64,000 nt of DNA from assembly GCA_907163375.1 (NCBI GenBank), contig CAJQUW010001733.1, forward strand, positions 496,001 to 560,000, given 5' to 3'. This stretch comes from Prostheceraeus crozeri (taxonomy: Eukaryota; Platyhelminthes; Polycladida; Euryleptidae). The notes beneath the pieces were generated by a model. The model had not been told where the DNA came from and did no database searches. It worked only from the letters and a program-made list of their open reading frames with translations. A program made the translations under genes and the position numbers. Below, piece by piece: positions 1 to 9,326 of the stretch (the first letter of the stretch is position 1; each line of letters begins with the position of its first letter).

Positions 1-188
1 GCTCTCTTTATAACCCATGCGGCCAGTGTATCCTGGCGATTATGGACTTGTACGCCAAAACATACAACTATCGCCAAGACTGTTAGAGCAGGGAACATAT
101 CTTCATTGAAGGCCTCCCCTTGGTCAGCATTAGCTATCCAGACTTCGGGTCGTGAATAACCAACATTGTATTCGGCCTCTTCTAGCAT
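1..188 (-). CDS. Unassigned ORF, N-terminal part (cut by window edge)
   Basis: This is the start of the same reading frame that is seen complete at 9327-10061. The start codon is at 186-188 and the frame runs off the left edge of the window. It belongs to the first, partial unit of the tandem array. See the complete copy for discussion of what it might be. Confidence 0.5.
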   Translation of the reverse strand, partial: MLEEAEYNVGYSRPEVWIANADQGEAFNEDMFPALTVLAIVVCFGVQVHNRQDTLAAWVIKR

Positions 189-724
189 AACTCTCCCCTC
201 TCGGATAATCCCAGACCAGATGCTCTCCCTTTATTCCCAATACAAAAGCGGTATATGACATGGTATGGTACAGTACATCAGGCATCATACAGAATCAGGA
301 AGAGGAAGAAACTTTACAAAAGATTTGTTGTACATGGCGCTGGTTCTTTTCTTAGGGAGCAGAGTTCTTTGGTGACGAATGGTGCAGGACAGTTCTTCAC
401 GAATTACAAAAAAATGGGAGAGGGGATGAGTGGACTTATTTTCGACAATTTTTACAATCAAACGCTGACAGGTTTCATTCAACATGTTAGCAAGGGAAGG
501 TTTATTTACAACGCCAGTCCAACGCCTGGCCACACGATCAAGTTTCTCTAGTTTCCTGTATTTACAAATGTTCAAATCACACATGGCCGGCCAACAGAAA
601 GCTATATGGGAAAAACGAAAGACATGTAGGCGATCCAGATAGAGGAAACACAATTCGAATTACAACGAAGCCTTTTCACAAGCGAGAGACCGCGACAACA
701 CCTTTTGTACAATTCTAAAAACTG
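189..724 (-). mobile_element. LINE 3' fragment (first unit)
   Basis: Minus-strand end of a non-LTR retrotransposon reverse transcriptase. The encoded C-terminal region (about 285-653) matches the C-terminal third of the longer RT frame at 10158-11078. It stops at 724, where it joins Polinton integrase sequence at the unit boundary. Confidence 0.75.
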
Positions 725-1080
725 TAAATTCTAAAAAATTACTACCAGGAATTGTAGATCAGTACAATAATAAAGTTCATACAGGTATTGAAGAAACTCC
801 AAAGAAGGCTTCTGACGATCCTGATTTAATACGAAAGAAAATATTCGAAAATAATTATTCGAATGAGAGTAATCCGAATTTACAGAAACGTAAGCCGAAA
901 TTTAAGATTGGGGATAGAGTGCGAATATTCAAGTATAAAAATAAATTCGAGAAAGGTTTCGTAGGCTATGGGACTAAAGAGATAGTTGAAGTTTCTAAAA
1001 TAAATCAAACTTATCCGTTTACTTATGAAATTATAGATTTAGATAATGAGGATATCAAAGGTAGATTCTATGATAACTAA
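725..1080 (+). CDS. Polinton integrase, C-terminal tail
   Basis: The frame encodes a basic C-terminal tail of a retroviral-type integrase: a segment with HTGIEETP, then a KFKIGDRVRIFK motif, typical of the SH3-like or chromo-like tail that follows the catalytic core and contacts DNA. The catalytic core is not in this unit. The frame stops at 1078-1080. It faces the protease gene, whose stop lies 33 bases away, giving a convergent pair, a usual Polinton arrangement. The identification rests on motif recognition. Confidence 0.7.
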
Positions 1081-1112
1081 TTACAGAAAACAGAGCTTTA
1101 GCTTCGCTTGAG

Positions 1113-1553
1113 TTATAGATTGTTTAACTCTAACATTATATCTAGAAATGGTACTCCTTTTTGTAATTTGTACAAAACGTATAAACATAATTGTCCACAA
1201 TAGGTAGTGCCTGGTGTTTGAATTTGAAACGTATTGTATGTTCCCGTTCCAAGTAATTCTTTTACTTCATTTGTGGGGGGCAAACCGTATGAATCAAAAT
1301 AGTAGTTCTGCTGATTTTTAACGCCTGCTGACCAATGAATGCCTTTTTGATCTGACGTATGGAGATTGGTTACGAAATTTAGGGCTTTGCCCGGCGCTTT
1401 GCTTACTTGAGGCACATTTTTTAATAAATGTAATTCAACTCTCATTAATACATGAAAGTTCTTTATTCCTAATTGATTAGCAATTTTCTTTAGGTCGAAC
1501 TTTGTCGTAGTCTGTTTACCATAATGCTTTAAGAAGTCATTTATGTTATTCAT
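1113..1553 (-). CDS. Polinton adenain-type cysteine protease (PRO)
   Basis: A 146-residue protein with the features of adenovirus-type (C5) maturation proteases that Polintons carry. The catalytic triad is recognisable in the usual order: His in GIHWSAGV (about residue 73), Asp in YYFDSYG (about 87) and Cys in TTYCGQLC (about 119). In the family this enzyme processes capsid proteins during particle assembly. The length is in the lower range for Polinton proteases. The gene is convergent with the integrase tail. An identical copy lies at 6895-7335. Confidence 0.85.
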   Translation of the reverse strand: MNNINDFLKHYGKQTTTKFDLKKIANQLGIKNFHVLMRVELHLLKNVPQVSKAPGKALNFVTNLHTSDQKGIHWSAGVKNQQNYYFDSYGLPPTNEVKELLGTGTYNTFQIQTPGTTYCGQLCLYVLYKLQKGVPFLDIMLELNNL

Positions 1554-2127
1554 TTTAAATGAAATAAATTCTACTAACTCAACTCATAACCCATTCAGAC
1601 CCGAGAAGTAAAAACATCTCATGCTGTTTATATTGTATTTCCATGTTGTTGCAGAGTTTAGTGAATTGAGCATTTTGTCCACGCGTGGACGCGATCTGAT
1701 TGGTTGAAGCAATCATCACTGATCACTGTTAGAACAATAAATTTATCAAAGTAAAATACAAACAATCTACCGCAGAAATATATATATTACATAAAATACA
1801 ACTCATGACAACAGACTCTGAAGAGGAATGAAAGATAATTCTTCTCTCAGTGATCAGTGAAGCGCATACTCACGGTGTGAGTGCACGGTTGAATGAACAT
1901 GAATCCATCACGTCATCGCAGCTGATTTATAGAAGTAAGTCTTGTCATTCTATCATGAAAATATATTTACACTTCAAACACCAGAAGAGCAACAATTGTT
2001 CCATTATTCAAACCAGTCTACTGCCAGTAGACTAGAAGACAATAGAGAATACTTTCTCATTTACAAATATAAGAAGAGATCATACTACTGATAAAATTGA
2101 AAGAGAGAGAATAAATTCTTAAAGTAT
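1554..2127. other. Polinton intergenic region
   Basis: No convincing gene. It holds a perfect 14-bp palindrome, GTCCACGCGTGGAC, at 1677-1690 and a separated 12-bp inverted pair (CACTGATCACTG near 1717 and CAGTGATCAGTG near 1849). The first lies upstream of the protease gene and could be a regulatory site; that is inference. The same sequence recurs in unit 2. Confidence 0.4.
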
Positions 2128-2730
2128 TTATTGACTTTGCGAACCAAAACTCATTTCTTCCATAAGAGCTGGTTTGTTTAGATCTTTTATATATTGTTCA
2201 AGTTCTTTAAAATTCTGTCGTACGAAGCTAATTGGCATTGCTGAATTTAAGAAGAGAACGTGTGGTAGAATTAGATCTGATAATTTCATTAAGAAATAAC
2301 AATAACTTACATTGTAAGGAATTTCAAATTCTTTCAGTTTTTCTACAAATATCTTCTTTCTTCTCTCACATAATTCTAATATTTTCTTAAACCCACGACC
2401 TTGGAAAGCAGCACTTCTCAACAATGTCGAATTGGGCAACTTATCACTTTCAATTAACTTTGTTATTATACCAAAACTGCTTTCGATTGAAACAAAATCT
2501 TCTTCATTAACATTGAACACTTGCACATTGTCGAAAGTAAGATATTGCTCCAATTTTGTTTTAAAGTCCTCCTCCACTTTTTTACTTTTCTTTCTTGGTG
2601 CTTGTTGTCGTATTTCCGCTTCCCAATCTTCAAAATATTTCTTGGCCGTCTCTTGTTCTGAATCACTTATTAACTGCAAAAGCAGTGGCATGTAATATGC
2701 GAAAGATTCTGCTGCGGTACGTTTGGTCAT
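2128..2730 (-). CDS. Polinton 200-residue protein of unknown function
   Basis: A 200-residue, charged and mostly helical-looking protein with a basic stretch (PRKKSKKVEED) near residue 45 and a C-terminal half rich in alternating hydrophobic and charged residues. I do not recognise a named family. Divergent relatives occur at 17090-17690 and 23340-23930 in this window, each beside a relative of the neighbouring membrane-protein gene. The pair is therefore a conserved Polinton gene module, which argues that it is a true viral-type gene. A structural or virion-associated role is possible but not shown. Confidence 0.7.
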   Translation of the reverse strand: MTKRTAAESFAYYMPLLLQLISDSEQETAKKYFEDWEAEIRQQAPRKKSKKVEEDFKTKLEQYLTFDNVQVFNVNEEDFVSIESSFGIITKLIESDKLPNSTLLRSAAFQGRGFKKILELCERRKKIFVEKLKEFEIPYNVSYCYFLMKLSDLILPHVLFLNSAMPISFVRQNFKELEQYIKDLNKPALMEEMSFGSQSQ

Positions 2731-2917
2731 TTTTGTTATGAAGACACAATCTGATCACACGATACTATGACAGAAGAGAGAGAAATGAAACAGTACCGCT
2801 GGCAAATGTTTTAACGTCATTCGGGTGTGCTGTCGCGCTGGCAACAATTAAAGCAAAATGTGTAAACGTGTGATCACTGCATCATGCGATACATAGGCGC
2901 AACCAAGCGTTGCCTAG

Positions 2918-3253
2918 CTATCTGCAAGACCTCCAGAATCCAGATGAAATGACAATAGTGAGAGCGCCTAAAGAAATTGTTAAAAATGCTCCAACGACTT
3001 GTGTCACATTCTTAGCTATCGTCCATCTCTTTCTTAATTTATTATAATGTTCTAATCTTAACAATAGTTGCGCTTCCTTATCTTTCATGTACCTGACTCT
3101 ATCTTTGTGTTTTGCTATATCCATTTCATATGATAATGAAGGATATAAAGGGGCTGATGGTTCTTTTGTTTTTACATCTTCCATTTTTAAATGAATATTT
3201 TTATTCATATTCATTTTGTTTTTGCTAAATTTCAAGAGGGGCCTATTTTGCAT
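2918..3253 (-). CDS. Polinton small membrane protein
   Basis: Up to 111 residues, with a likelier start at an internal Met near residue 15 or 24. The N-terminal part is polar, the middle contains a conserved helix (LLRLEHYNKLRKRWTIAKNV) and the C-terminus carries one hydrophobic segment (GAFLTISLGALTIVIS), giving a tail-anchored layout. Relatives lie at 16704-16910 and 22914-23162, always next to the 200-residue gene. Function unknown; a virion membrane or scaffold role would be guesswork. Confidence 0.65.
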   Translation of the reverse strand: MQNRPLLKFSKNKMNMNKNIHLKMEDVKTKEPSAPLYPSLSYEMDIAKHKDRVRYMKDKEAQLLLRLEHYNKLRKRWTIAKNVTQVVGAFLTISLGALTIVISSGFWRSCR

Positions 3254-3424
3254 TTTGATTTGTTAATTTCAAGAGGACCCTATTTCTGCATTTGGATTTG
3301 CTAAATTTCAAGGGGGCCTAATTTAGCTGTTTTTTTTTTATAAATTTCAAGAGGCCCCTATTTTAGCATTTTGGAGCTGATTTTGCAGGTAGGGTAGTTA
3401 ATTTTGGGGCTGATTTTGCAGGTA
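3254..3424. repeat. Low-complexity end of Polinton piece
   Basis: Three to four imperfect copies of a block containing 'aatttcaagaggnccctattt' followed by 'gcatttggatttgct'-type spacers, then two copies of 'ggagctgattttgcaggt'. It recurs after the mariner (5166-5260) and in unit 2 (9036-9290). It may represent the subterminal repeats of the Polinton. Confidence 0.6.
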
Positions 3425-5163
3425 CGTGGTGTGATCCAAAATGTCCCGGACTAACCTACTTGCAGATAACCTGTGATAACGAATACTACTTCAGATGTAA
3501 ATTTAGGTCTTTAAGGCATGAGAAATATGGTTGCCGAAATTTTTCCGGTCAGTTTTCTATTTTTTTCAAAATTTTCAAACATTTTTGTCTGAATTTCAAG
3601 ATTTTCCTATAAATTCTAGCGATTTAGAATTAATATATTTAGATTAACTTGACAGTTAAGCTATCACTAATAACCTGACTAATAATTAACGGAAAAACAA
3701 ATGTTTTGTTCCAGAAAACAGTTTACTTTTCAATGTATGAGCCGTTAGCATTCGTCACTTTTTGCCAACGAAGTCTCAATTCACAAAAAGCTTTATGAAA
3801 AAATTCCGGTGTCAAAGAATCAAAAAACTCAGTTACTGCATCCCGCAGTTCAACTGGCGATTCAAAATGGTGTCCACGAAGATGCTTTTTGAGGAATCTA
3901 AACAGATAGAAGTCACTTGGGGCCAAGTCAGGTGAATAAGGAGGATGGCTCAATAGTTAAAATCCGTTTCTCGTTAAGGCATTGGTTGTCTCCTGCGAGG
4001 TGTGAATCGGAGCATTGTCATGAAGCAAGTAGAGGGGAATGTTTCGTGGCTTTCTTATTTTCTTTCTCGCTTCAGATAACAGATTGGAATAATATTCGCT
4101 ATTGATTCTTACTCCTTTATCCCCAAAGTCAACCAGTTGGATTCCCGAAGCGTTCCAAAAGACCGTCAGCATCAACGACCGGCGATGTGATGTTCCGGAT
4201 CGCATTTTGAAAGGGGCAGACTCGCCTGATTTTCTCCACTCTGCAGATTCTCGCTTACTTTGAGGCAGATACAAACTTAAAGGTGTTTCATCCTCTGTAA
4301 GGATGCAGTTCAGAAACTGATCTCCGTGCATTTCGAGGAGATCCAAATTTGACTGTGCCGCCAGAAGTCTGTTCTCCTTCATTTCAGGTGACAGAAACTT
4401 CGGTACGAAACGTGATGCCAGTTTGCGATATCCAAGTCTTTCGATGATGTCATGACAGGAGTGATAACTGATTCGCAACTCTCTTGACAACTCACGGATG
4501 GTTATCCTTCTGTGTACTGTAATCACTTCATCGCACTGACTCGATTTCTCTTCCGGAATCTCCTGCGGCCGACCAACAGTTGAAAAATCTTGCTCCACAG
4601 ATTGTCTTCCGCGTTTAAATTCGCTTATCCAGAAATAAGCAGTAGTTCTCGATGGAGCTTTGCTTCCATATGCCAGGCTTAATTCCTTTAGAATGTCACC
4701 ATTAGCGAAGCCGCGGATCAGGAGGTATCGTATCACACTGCGATATTCGACTGAAGACACGCTTGTCACATCCATCATGAAAACTGATAGAACAAAGAAC
4801 CATCGTTGACACGGATTTCTTAATGAATGCGTGCTGAATGAACTTCACTGATTGATATCGTAACACATGAAGCAATTAACAAAAGACGTGCAATATTCAT
4901 GGCAAAGATATCCGTCAAATAAGGTACAAATCAAAATCAATCTAACTATAACAATAAGACAAATCGGATCTCGATCAATTCAGAAAATACAGAAATTCAT
5001 GTTAAAATGTAAAAATATTTTTTAAAAATAGAAAACTGACCGGAAAAATTTCGGCGACCATATTTCTCATGCCTTAAAGACCTAAATTTACATCTGAAGT
5101 AGTATTCGTTATCACAGGTTATCTGCAAGTAGGTTAGTCCGGGACATTTTGGATCACACCACG
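3425..5163 (-). mobile_element. mariner-family transposon with long TIRs
   Basis: A complete element of 1739 bp. The inverted repeats start CGTGGTGTGATCCAAAATGT and extend about 145 bp with a single difference seen, much longer than the ~30 bp usual for mariners. It is flanked by TA at 3423-3424 and 5164-5165. Unit 2 of the tandem array carries the empty site near 9204 (with one base difference), which proves the insertion. It carries one transposase gene on the minus strand. Confidence 0.95.
3723..4778 (-). pseudogene. mariner transposase (D,D34D), one in-frame stop
   Basis: The start is at 4776-4778 and the frame reads 273 residues, meets a TAA stop at 3957-3959, then continues in the same frame for the remaining C-terminal residues to 3723. 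The N-terminal half has two helix-turn-helix-like segments (YRSVIRYLLIRGF; ITIRELSRELRIS) for TIR binding. The catalytic Asp residues are visible in LTEDET, LHDNAPIH and SPDLAPSDF; the second and third are 34 positions apart counting the stop, as in mariners. The enzyme cuts and pastes the element at TA. One stop makes it inactive as read, although everything else appears whole, which suggests a young copy. Confidence 0.9.
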
Positions 5164-5280
5164 TATGTTAATTTTGGATTTTTTTATAAATTTCAGGAGG
5201 ACCCTATTTTTGCATTTCTCATTTTTGTATCTACTTAGGTAAGGGGTCCGGTGCGCCGGATCTCGTACCCTATACTACTC

Positions 5281-5970
5281 TCATTGCAATATTACTGACA
5301 CGCTGTTGGAATGGGGCCAAAGCATAGTATTGCATAGTTGACATAAAATCCCTCCAAGACACAGGTTAGGGTAATTGGTGCCAACTGCTACCCTATCCGA
5401 ATGATTCATACGGTAGTATGGGTCTTGACCTTGTGCTTGTCTGCTTTGATCAAATTTTATAATTTCCTGGGCAATTTCCGGCTTATTGACATAATATTCA
5501 TACAATGCTATCGCAGATTCTCTCATCACTTGAAGCCATGCCTGGATGAAGAGGTATGTTGTCTGCTTGTAATGGGTGTAGATCATTGAACAATAATCTC
5601 GAATTGCTAATTCGATCTGTGTTTGCTCCATTCCTTCTTCAAATGCGTCAATGAATCGCTGGCGAATCTGCGCTGTAAATGGAAGTTTGGTCAAAACATT
5701 TTTCAGAGTTGACAGCATGAGTGGGACCAAGTTAAGCTGATCTCTTGTGACCATTGTATTTAGAGCCGTGGCAAGGGTCTCAGCTCTCTTTATAACCCAT
5801 GCGGCCAGTGTATCCTGGCGATTATGGACTTGTACGCCAAAACATACAACTATCGCCAAGACTGTTAGAGCAGGGAACATATCTTCATTGAAGGCCTCCC
5901 CTTGGTCAGCATTAGCTATCCAGACTTCGGGTCGTAAATAACCAACATTGTATTCGGCCTCTTCTAGCAT
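5281..5970 (-). CDS. Unassigned ORF, possible viral nucleoprotein fossil (unit 1)
   Basis: Same protein as the longer copy at 9327-10061, differing near its C-terminal end. It lies between the Polinton low-complexity end and the LINE fragment. See that entry. Confidence 0.5.
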   Translation of the reverse strand: MLEEAEYNVGYLRPEVWIANADQGEAFNEDMFPALTVLAIVVCFGVQVHNRQDTLAAWVIKRAETLATALNTMVTRDQLNLVPLMLSTLKNVLTKLPFTAQIRQRFIDAFEEGMEQTQIELAIRDYCSMIYTHYKQTTYLFIQAWLQVMRESAIALYEYYVNKPEIAQEIIKFDQSRQAQGQDPYYRMNHSDRVAVGTNYPNLCLGGILCQLCNTMLWPHSNSVSVILQ

Positions 5971-6506
5971 AACTCTCCCCTCTCGGATAATCCCAGACCA
6001 GATGCTCTCCCTTTATTCCCAATACAAAAGCGGTATATGACATGGTATGGTACAGTACATCAGGCATCATACAGAATCAGGAAGAGGAAGAAACTTTACA
6101 AAAGATTTGTTGTACATGGCGCTGGTTCTTTTCTTAGGGAGCAGAGTTCTTTGGTGACGAATGGTGCAGGACAGTTCTTCACGAATTACAAAAAAATGGG
6201 AGAGGGGATGAGTGGACTTATTTTCGACAATTTTTACAATCAAACGCTGACAGGTTTCATTCAACATGTTAGCAAGGGAAGGTTTATTTACAACGCCAGT
6301 CCAACGCCTGGCCACACGATCAAGTTTCTCTAGTTTCCTGTATTTACAAATGTTCAAGTCACACATGGCCGGCCAACAGAAAGCTATATGGGAAAAACGA
6401 AAGACATGTAGGCGATCCAGATAGAAGAAACACAATTCGAATTACAACGAAGCCTTTTCACAAGCGAGAGACCGCGACAACACCTTTTGTACAATTCTAA
6501 AAACTG
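5971..6506 (-). mobile_element. LINE 3' fragment (unit 1)
   Basis: Near-identical to 189-724: the C-terminal region of a non-LTR reverse transcriptase read on the minus strand (about 6067-6435), cut at 6506 by the junction with Polinton sequence. Confidence 0.75.
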
Positions 6507-6862
6507 TAAATTCTAAAAAATTACTACCAGGAATTGTAGATCAGTACAATAATAAAGTTCATACAGGTATTGAAGAAACTCCAAAGAAGGCTTCTGACGA
6601 TCCTGATTTAATACGAAAGAAAATATTCGAAAATAATTATTCGAATGAGAGTAATCCGAATTTACAGAAACGTAAGCCGAAATTTAAGATTGGGGATAGA
6701 GTGCGAATATTCAAGTATAAAAATAAATTCGAGAAAGGTTTCGTAGGCTATGGGACTAAAGAGATAGTTGAAGTTTCTAAAATAAATCAAACTTATCCGT
6801 TTACTTATGAAATTATAGATTTAGATAATGAGGATATCAAAGGTAGATTCTATGATAACTAA
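6507..6862 (+). CDS. Polinton integrase, C-terminal tail (unit 2)
   Basis: Same product as 725-1080, with the KFKIGDRVRIFK tail motif and stop at 6860-6862. Confidence 0.7.
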
Positions 6863-6894
6863 TTACAGAAAACAGAGCTTTAGCTTCGCTTGAG

Positions 6895-7335
6895 TTATAG
6901 ATTGTTTAACTCTAACATTATATCTAGAAATGGTACTCCTTTTTGTAATTTGTACAAAACGTATAAACATAATTGTCCACAATAGGTAGTGCCTGGTGTT
7001 TGAATTTGAAACGTATTGTATGTTCCCGTTCCAAGTAATTCTTTTACTTCATTTGTGGGGGGCAAACCGTATGAATCAAAATAGTAGTTCTGCTGATTTT
7101 TAACGCCTGCTGACCAATGAATGCCTTTTTGATCTGACGTATGGAGATTGGTTACGAAATTTAGGGCTTTGCCCGGCGCTTTGCTTACTTGAGGCACATT
7201 TTTTAATAAATGTAATTCAACTCTCATTAATACATGAAAGTTCTTTATTCCTAATTGATTAGCAATTTTCTTTAGGTCGAACTTTGTCGTAGTCTGTTTA
7301 CCATAATGCTTTAAGAAGTCATTTATGTTATTCAT
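6895..7335 (-). CDS. Polinton adenain-type protease (unit 2)
   Basis: Same 146-residue protein as 1113-1553 with the His, Asp and Cys triad motifs in place. Confidence 0.85.
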   Translation of the reverse strand: MNNINDFLKHYGKQTTTKFDLKKIANQLGIKNFHVLMRVELHLLKNVPQVSKAPGKALNFVTNLHTSDQKGIHWSAGVKNQQNYYFDSYGLPPTNEVKELLGTGTYNTFQIQTPGTTYCGQLCLYVLYKLQKGVPFLDIMLELNNL

Positions 7336-7909
7336 TTTAAATGAAATAAATTCTACTAACTCAACTCATAACCCATTCAGACCCGAGAAGTAAAAACATC
7401 TCATGCTGTTTATATTGTATTTCCATGTTGTTGCAGAGTTTAGTGAATTGAGCATTTTGTCCACGCGTGGACGCGATCTGATTGGTTGAAGCAATCATCA
7501 CTGATCACTGTTAGAACAATAAATTTATCAAAGTAAAATACAAACAATCTACCGCAGAAATATATATATTACATAAAATACAACTCATGACAACAGACTC
7601 TGAAGAGGAATGAAAGATAATTCTTCTCTCAGTGATCAGTGAAGCGCATACTCACGGTGTGAGTGCACGGTTGAATGAACATGAATCCATCACGTCATCG
7701 CAGCTGATTTATAGAAGTAAGTCTTGTCATTCTATCATGAAAATATATTTACACTTCAAACACCAGAAGAGCAACAATTGTTCCATTATTCAAACCAGTC
7801 TACTGCCAGTAGACTAGAAGACAATAGAGAATACTTTCTCATTTACAAATATAAGAAGAGATCATACTACTGATAAAATTGAAAGAGAGAGAACAAATTC
7901 TTAAAGTAT
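7336..7909. other. Polinton intergenic region (unit 2)
   Basis: Copy of 1554-2127, including the GTCCACGCGTGGAC palindrome at about 7459-7472. No convincing gene. Confidence 0.4.
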
Positions 7910-8512
7910 TTATTGACTTTGCGAACCAAAACTCATTTCTTCCATAAGAGCTGGTTTGTTTAGATCTTTTATATATTGTTCAAGTTCTTTAAAATTCTGT
8001 CGTACGAAGCTAATTGGCATTGCTGAATTTAAGAAGAGAACGTGTGGTAGAATTAGATCTGATAATTTCATTAAGAAATAACAATAACTTACATTGTAAG
8101 GAATTTCAAATTCTTTCAGTTTTTCTACAAATATCTTCTTTCTTCTCTCACATAATTCTAATATTTTCTTAAACCCACGACCTTGGAAAGCAGCACTTCT
8201 CAACAATGTCGAATTGGGCAACTTATCACTTTCAATTAACTTTGTTATTATACCAAAACTGCTTTCGATTGAAACAAAATCTTCTTCATTAACATTGAAC
8301 ACTTGCACATTGTCGAAAGTAAGATATTGCTCCAATTTTGTTTTAAAGTCCTCCTCCACTTTTTTACTTTTCTTTCTTGGTGCTTGTTGTCGTATTTCCG
8401 CTTCCCAATCTTCAAAATATTTCTTGGCCGTCTCTTGTTCTGAATCACTTATTAACCGCAAAAGCAGTGGCATGTAATATGCGAAAGATTCTGCTGCGGT
8501 ACGTTTGGTCAT
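7910..8512 (-). CDS. Polinton 200-residue protein (unit 2)
   Basis: Same as 2128-2730 apart from one residue seen (Gln to Arg near residue 19). Confidence 0.7.
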   Translation of the reverse strand: MTKRTAAESFAYYMPLLLRLISDSEQETAKKYFEDWEAEIRQQAPRKKSKKVEEDFKTKLEQYLTFDNVQVFNVNEEDFVSIESSFGIITKLIESDKLPNSTLLRSAAFQGRGFKKILELCERRKKIFVEKLKEFEIPYNVSYCYFLMKLSDLILPHVLFLNSAMPISFVRQNFKELEQYIKDLNKPALMEEMSFGSQSQ

Positions 8513-8699
8513 TTTTGTTATGAAGACACAATCTGATCACACGATACTATGACAGAAGAGAGAGAAATGAAACAGTACCGCTGGCAAATGTTTTAACGTC
8601 ATTCGGGTGTGCTGTCGCGCTGGCAACAATTAAAGCAAAATGTGTAAACGTGTGATCACTGCATCATGCGATACATAGGCGCAACCAAGCGTTGCCTAG

Positions 8700-9035
8700 C
8701 TATCTGCAAGACCTCCAGAATCCAGATGAAATGACAATAGTGAGAGCGCCTAAAGAAATTGTTAAAAATGCTCCAACGACTTGTGTCACATTCTTAGCTA
8801 TCGTCCATCTCTTTCTTAATTTATTATAATGTTCTAATCTTAACAATAGTTGCGCTTCCTTATCTTTCATGTACCTGACTCTATCTTTGTGTTTTCCTAT
8901 ATCCATTTCATATGATAATGAAGGATATAAAGGGGCTGATGGTTCTTTTGTTTTTACATCTTCCATTTTTAAATGAATATTTTTATTCATATTCATTTTG
9001 TTTTTGCTAAATTTCAAAAGGGGCCTATTTTGCAT
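8700..9035 (-). CDS. Polinton small membrane protein (unit 2)
   Basis: Same as 2918-3253 with one residue difference seen (Ala to Gly near residue 47). One C-terminal hydrophobic segment. Confidence 0.65.
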   Translation of the reverse strand: MQNRPLLKFSKNKMNMNKNIHLKMEDVKTKEPSAPLYPSLSYEMDIGKHKDRVRYMKDKEAQLLLRLEHYNKLRKRWTIAKNVTQVVGAFLTISLGALTIVISSGFWRSCR

Positions 9036-9326
9036 TTTGATTTGTTAATTTCAAGAGGACCCTATTTCTGCATTTGGATTTGCTAAATTTCAAGGGGGCC
9101 TAATTTAGCTGTTTTTTTTTATAAATTTCAAGAGGCCCCTATTTTAGCATTTTGGAGCTGATTTTGTAGGTAGGGTAGTTAATTTTGGGGCTGATTTTGC
9201 AGGTGTGTTAATTTTGGATTTTTTTAATAAATTTCAGGAGGACCCTATTTTTGCATTTTTCATTTTTGTATCTACTTAGGTATGGGATCCGGTGCAGAGC
9301 GAAGCGAATGCGCCGGATCTCGTACC

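Larger units (their letters stand above)
725..5280. mobile_element. Polinton (Maverick/adintovirus-type) fossil, partial, unit 1
   Basis: A partial Polinton carrying, in order, the integrase tail (+), an adenain-type cysteine protease (-), a 200-residue protein of unknown role (-) and a short membrane protein (-), ending in a low-complexity region with repeated 'aatttcaagagg...cctattt' blocks. Polymerase, packaging ATPase and capsid genes are absent from this piece. A mariner (3425-5163) is inserted in the low-complexity end. The genes present look open, but the element as a whole is broken. The near-identity of the two units says the duplication is young; the insertion itself is older. Confidence 0.85.
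6507..9326. mobile_element. Polinton fossil, partial, unit 2
   Basis: Second copy of the 725-5280 piece without the mariner: integrase tail, protease, 200-residue protein, membrane protein and low-complexity end. It is broken in the same sense, as polymerase, ATPase and capsid genes are missing. Confidence 0.85.

Noticed and set aside
1850-2035. Short plus-strand frame in the Polinton intergenic region (also 7632-7817)
   Set aside because: No domain, poor context, and preserved between units only because the units are nearly identical.
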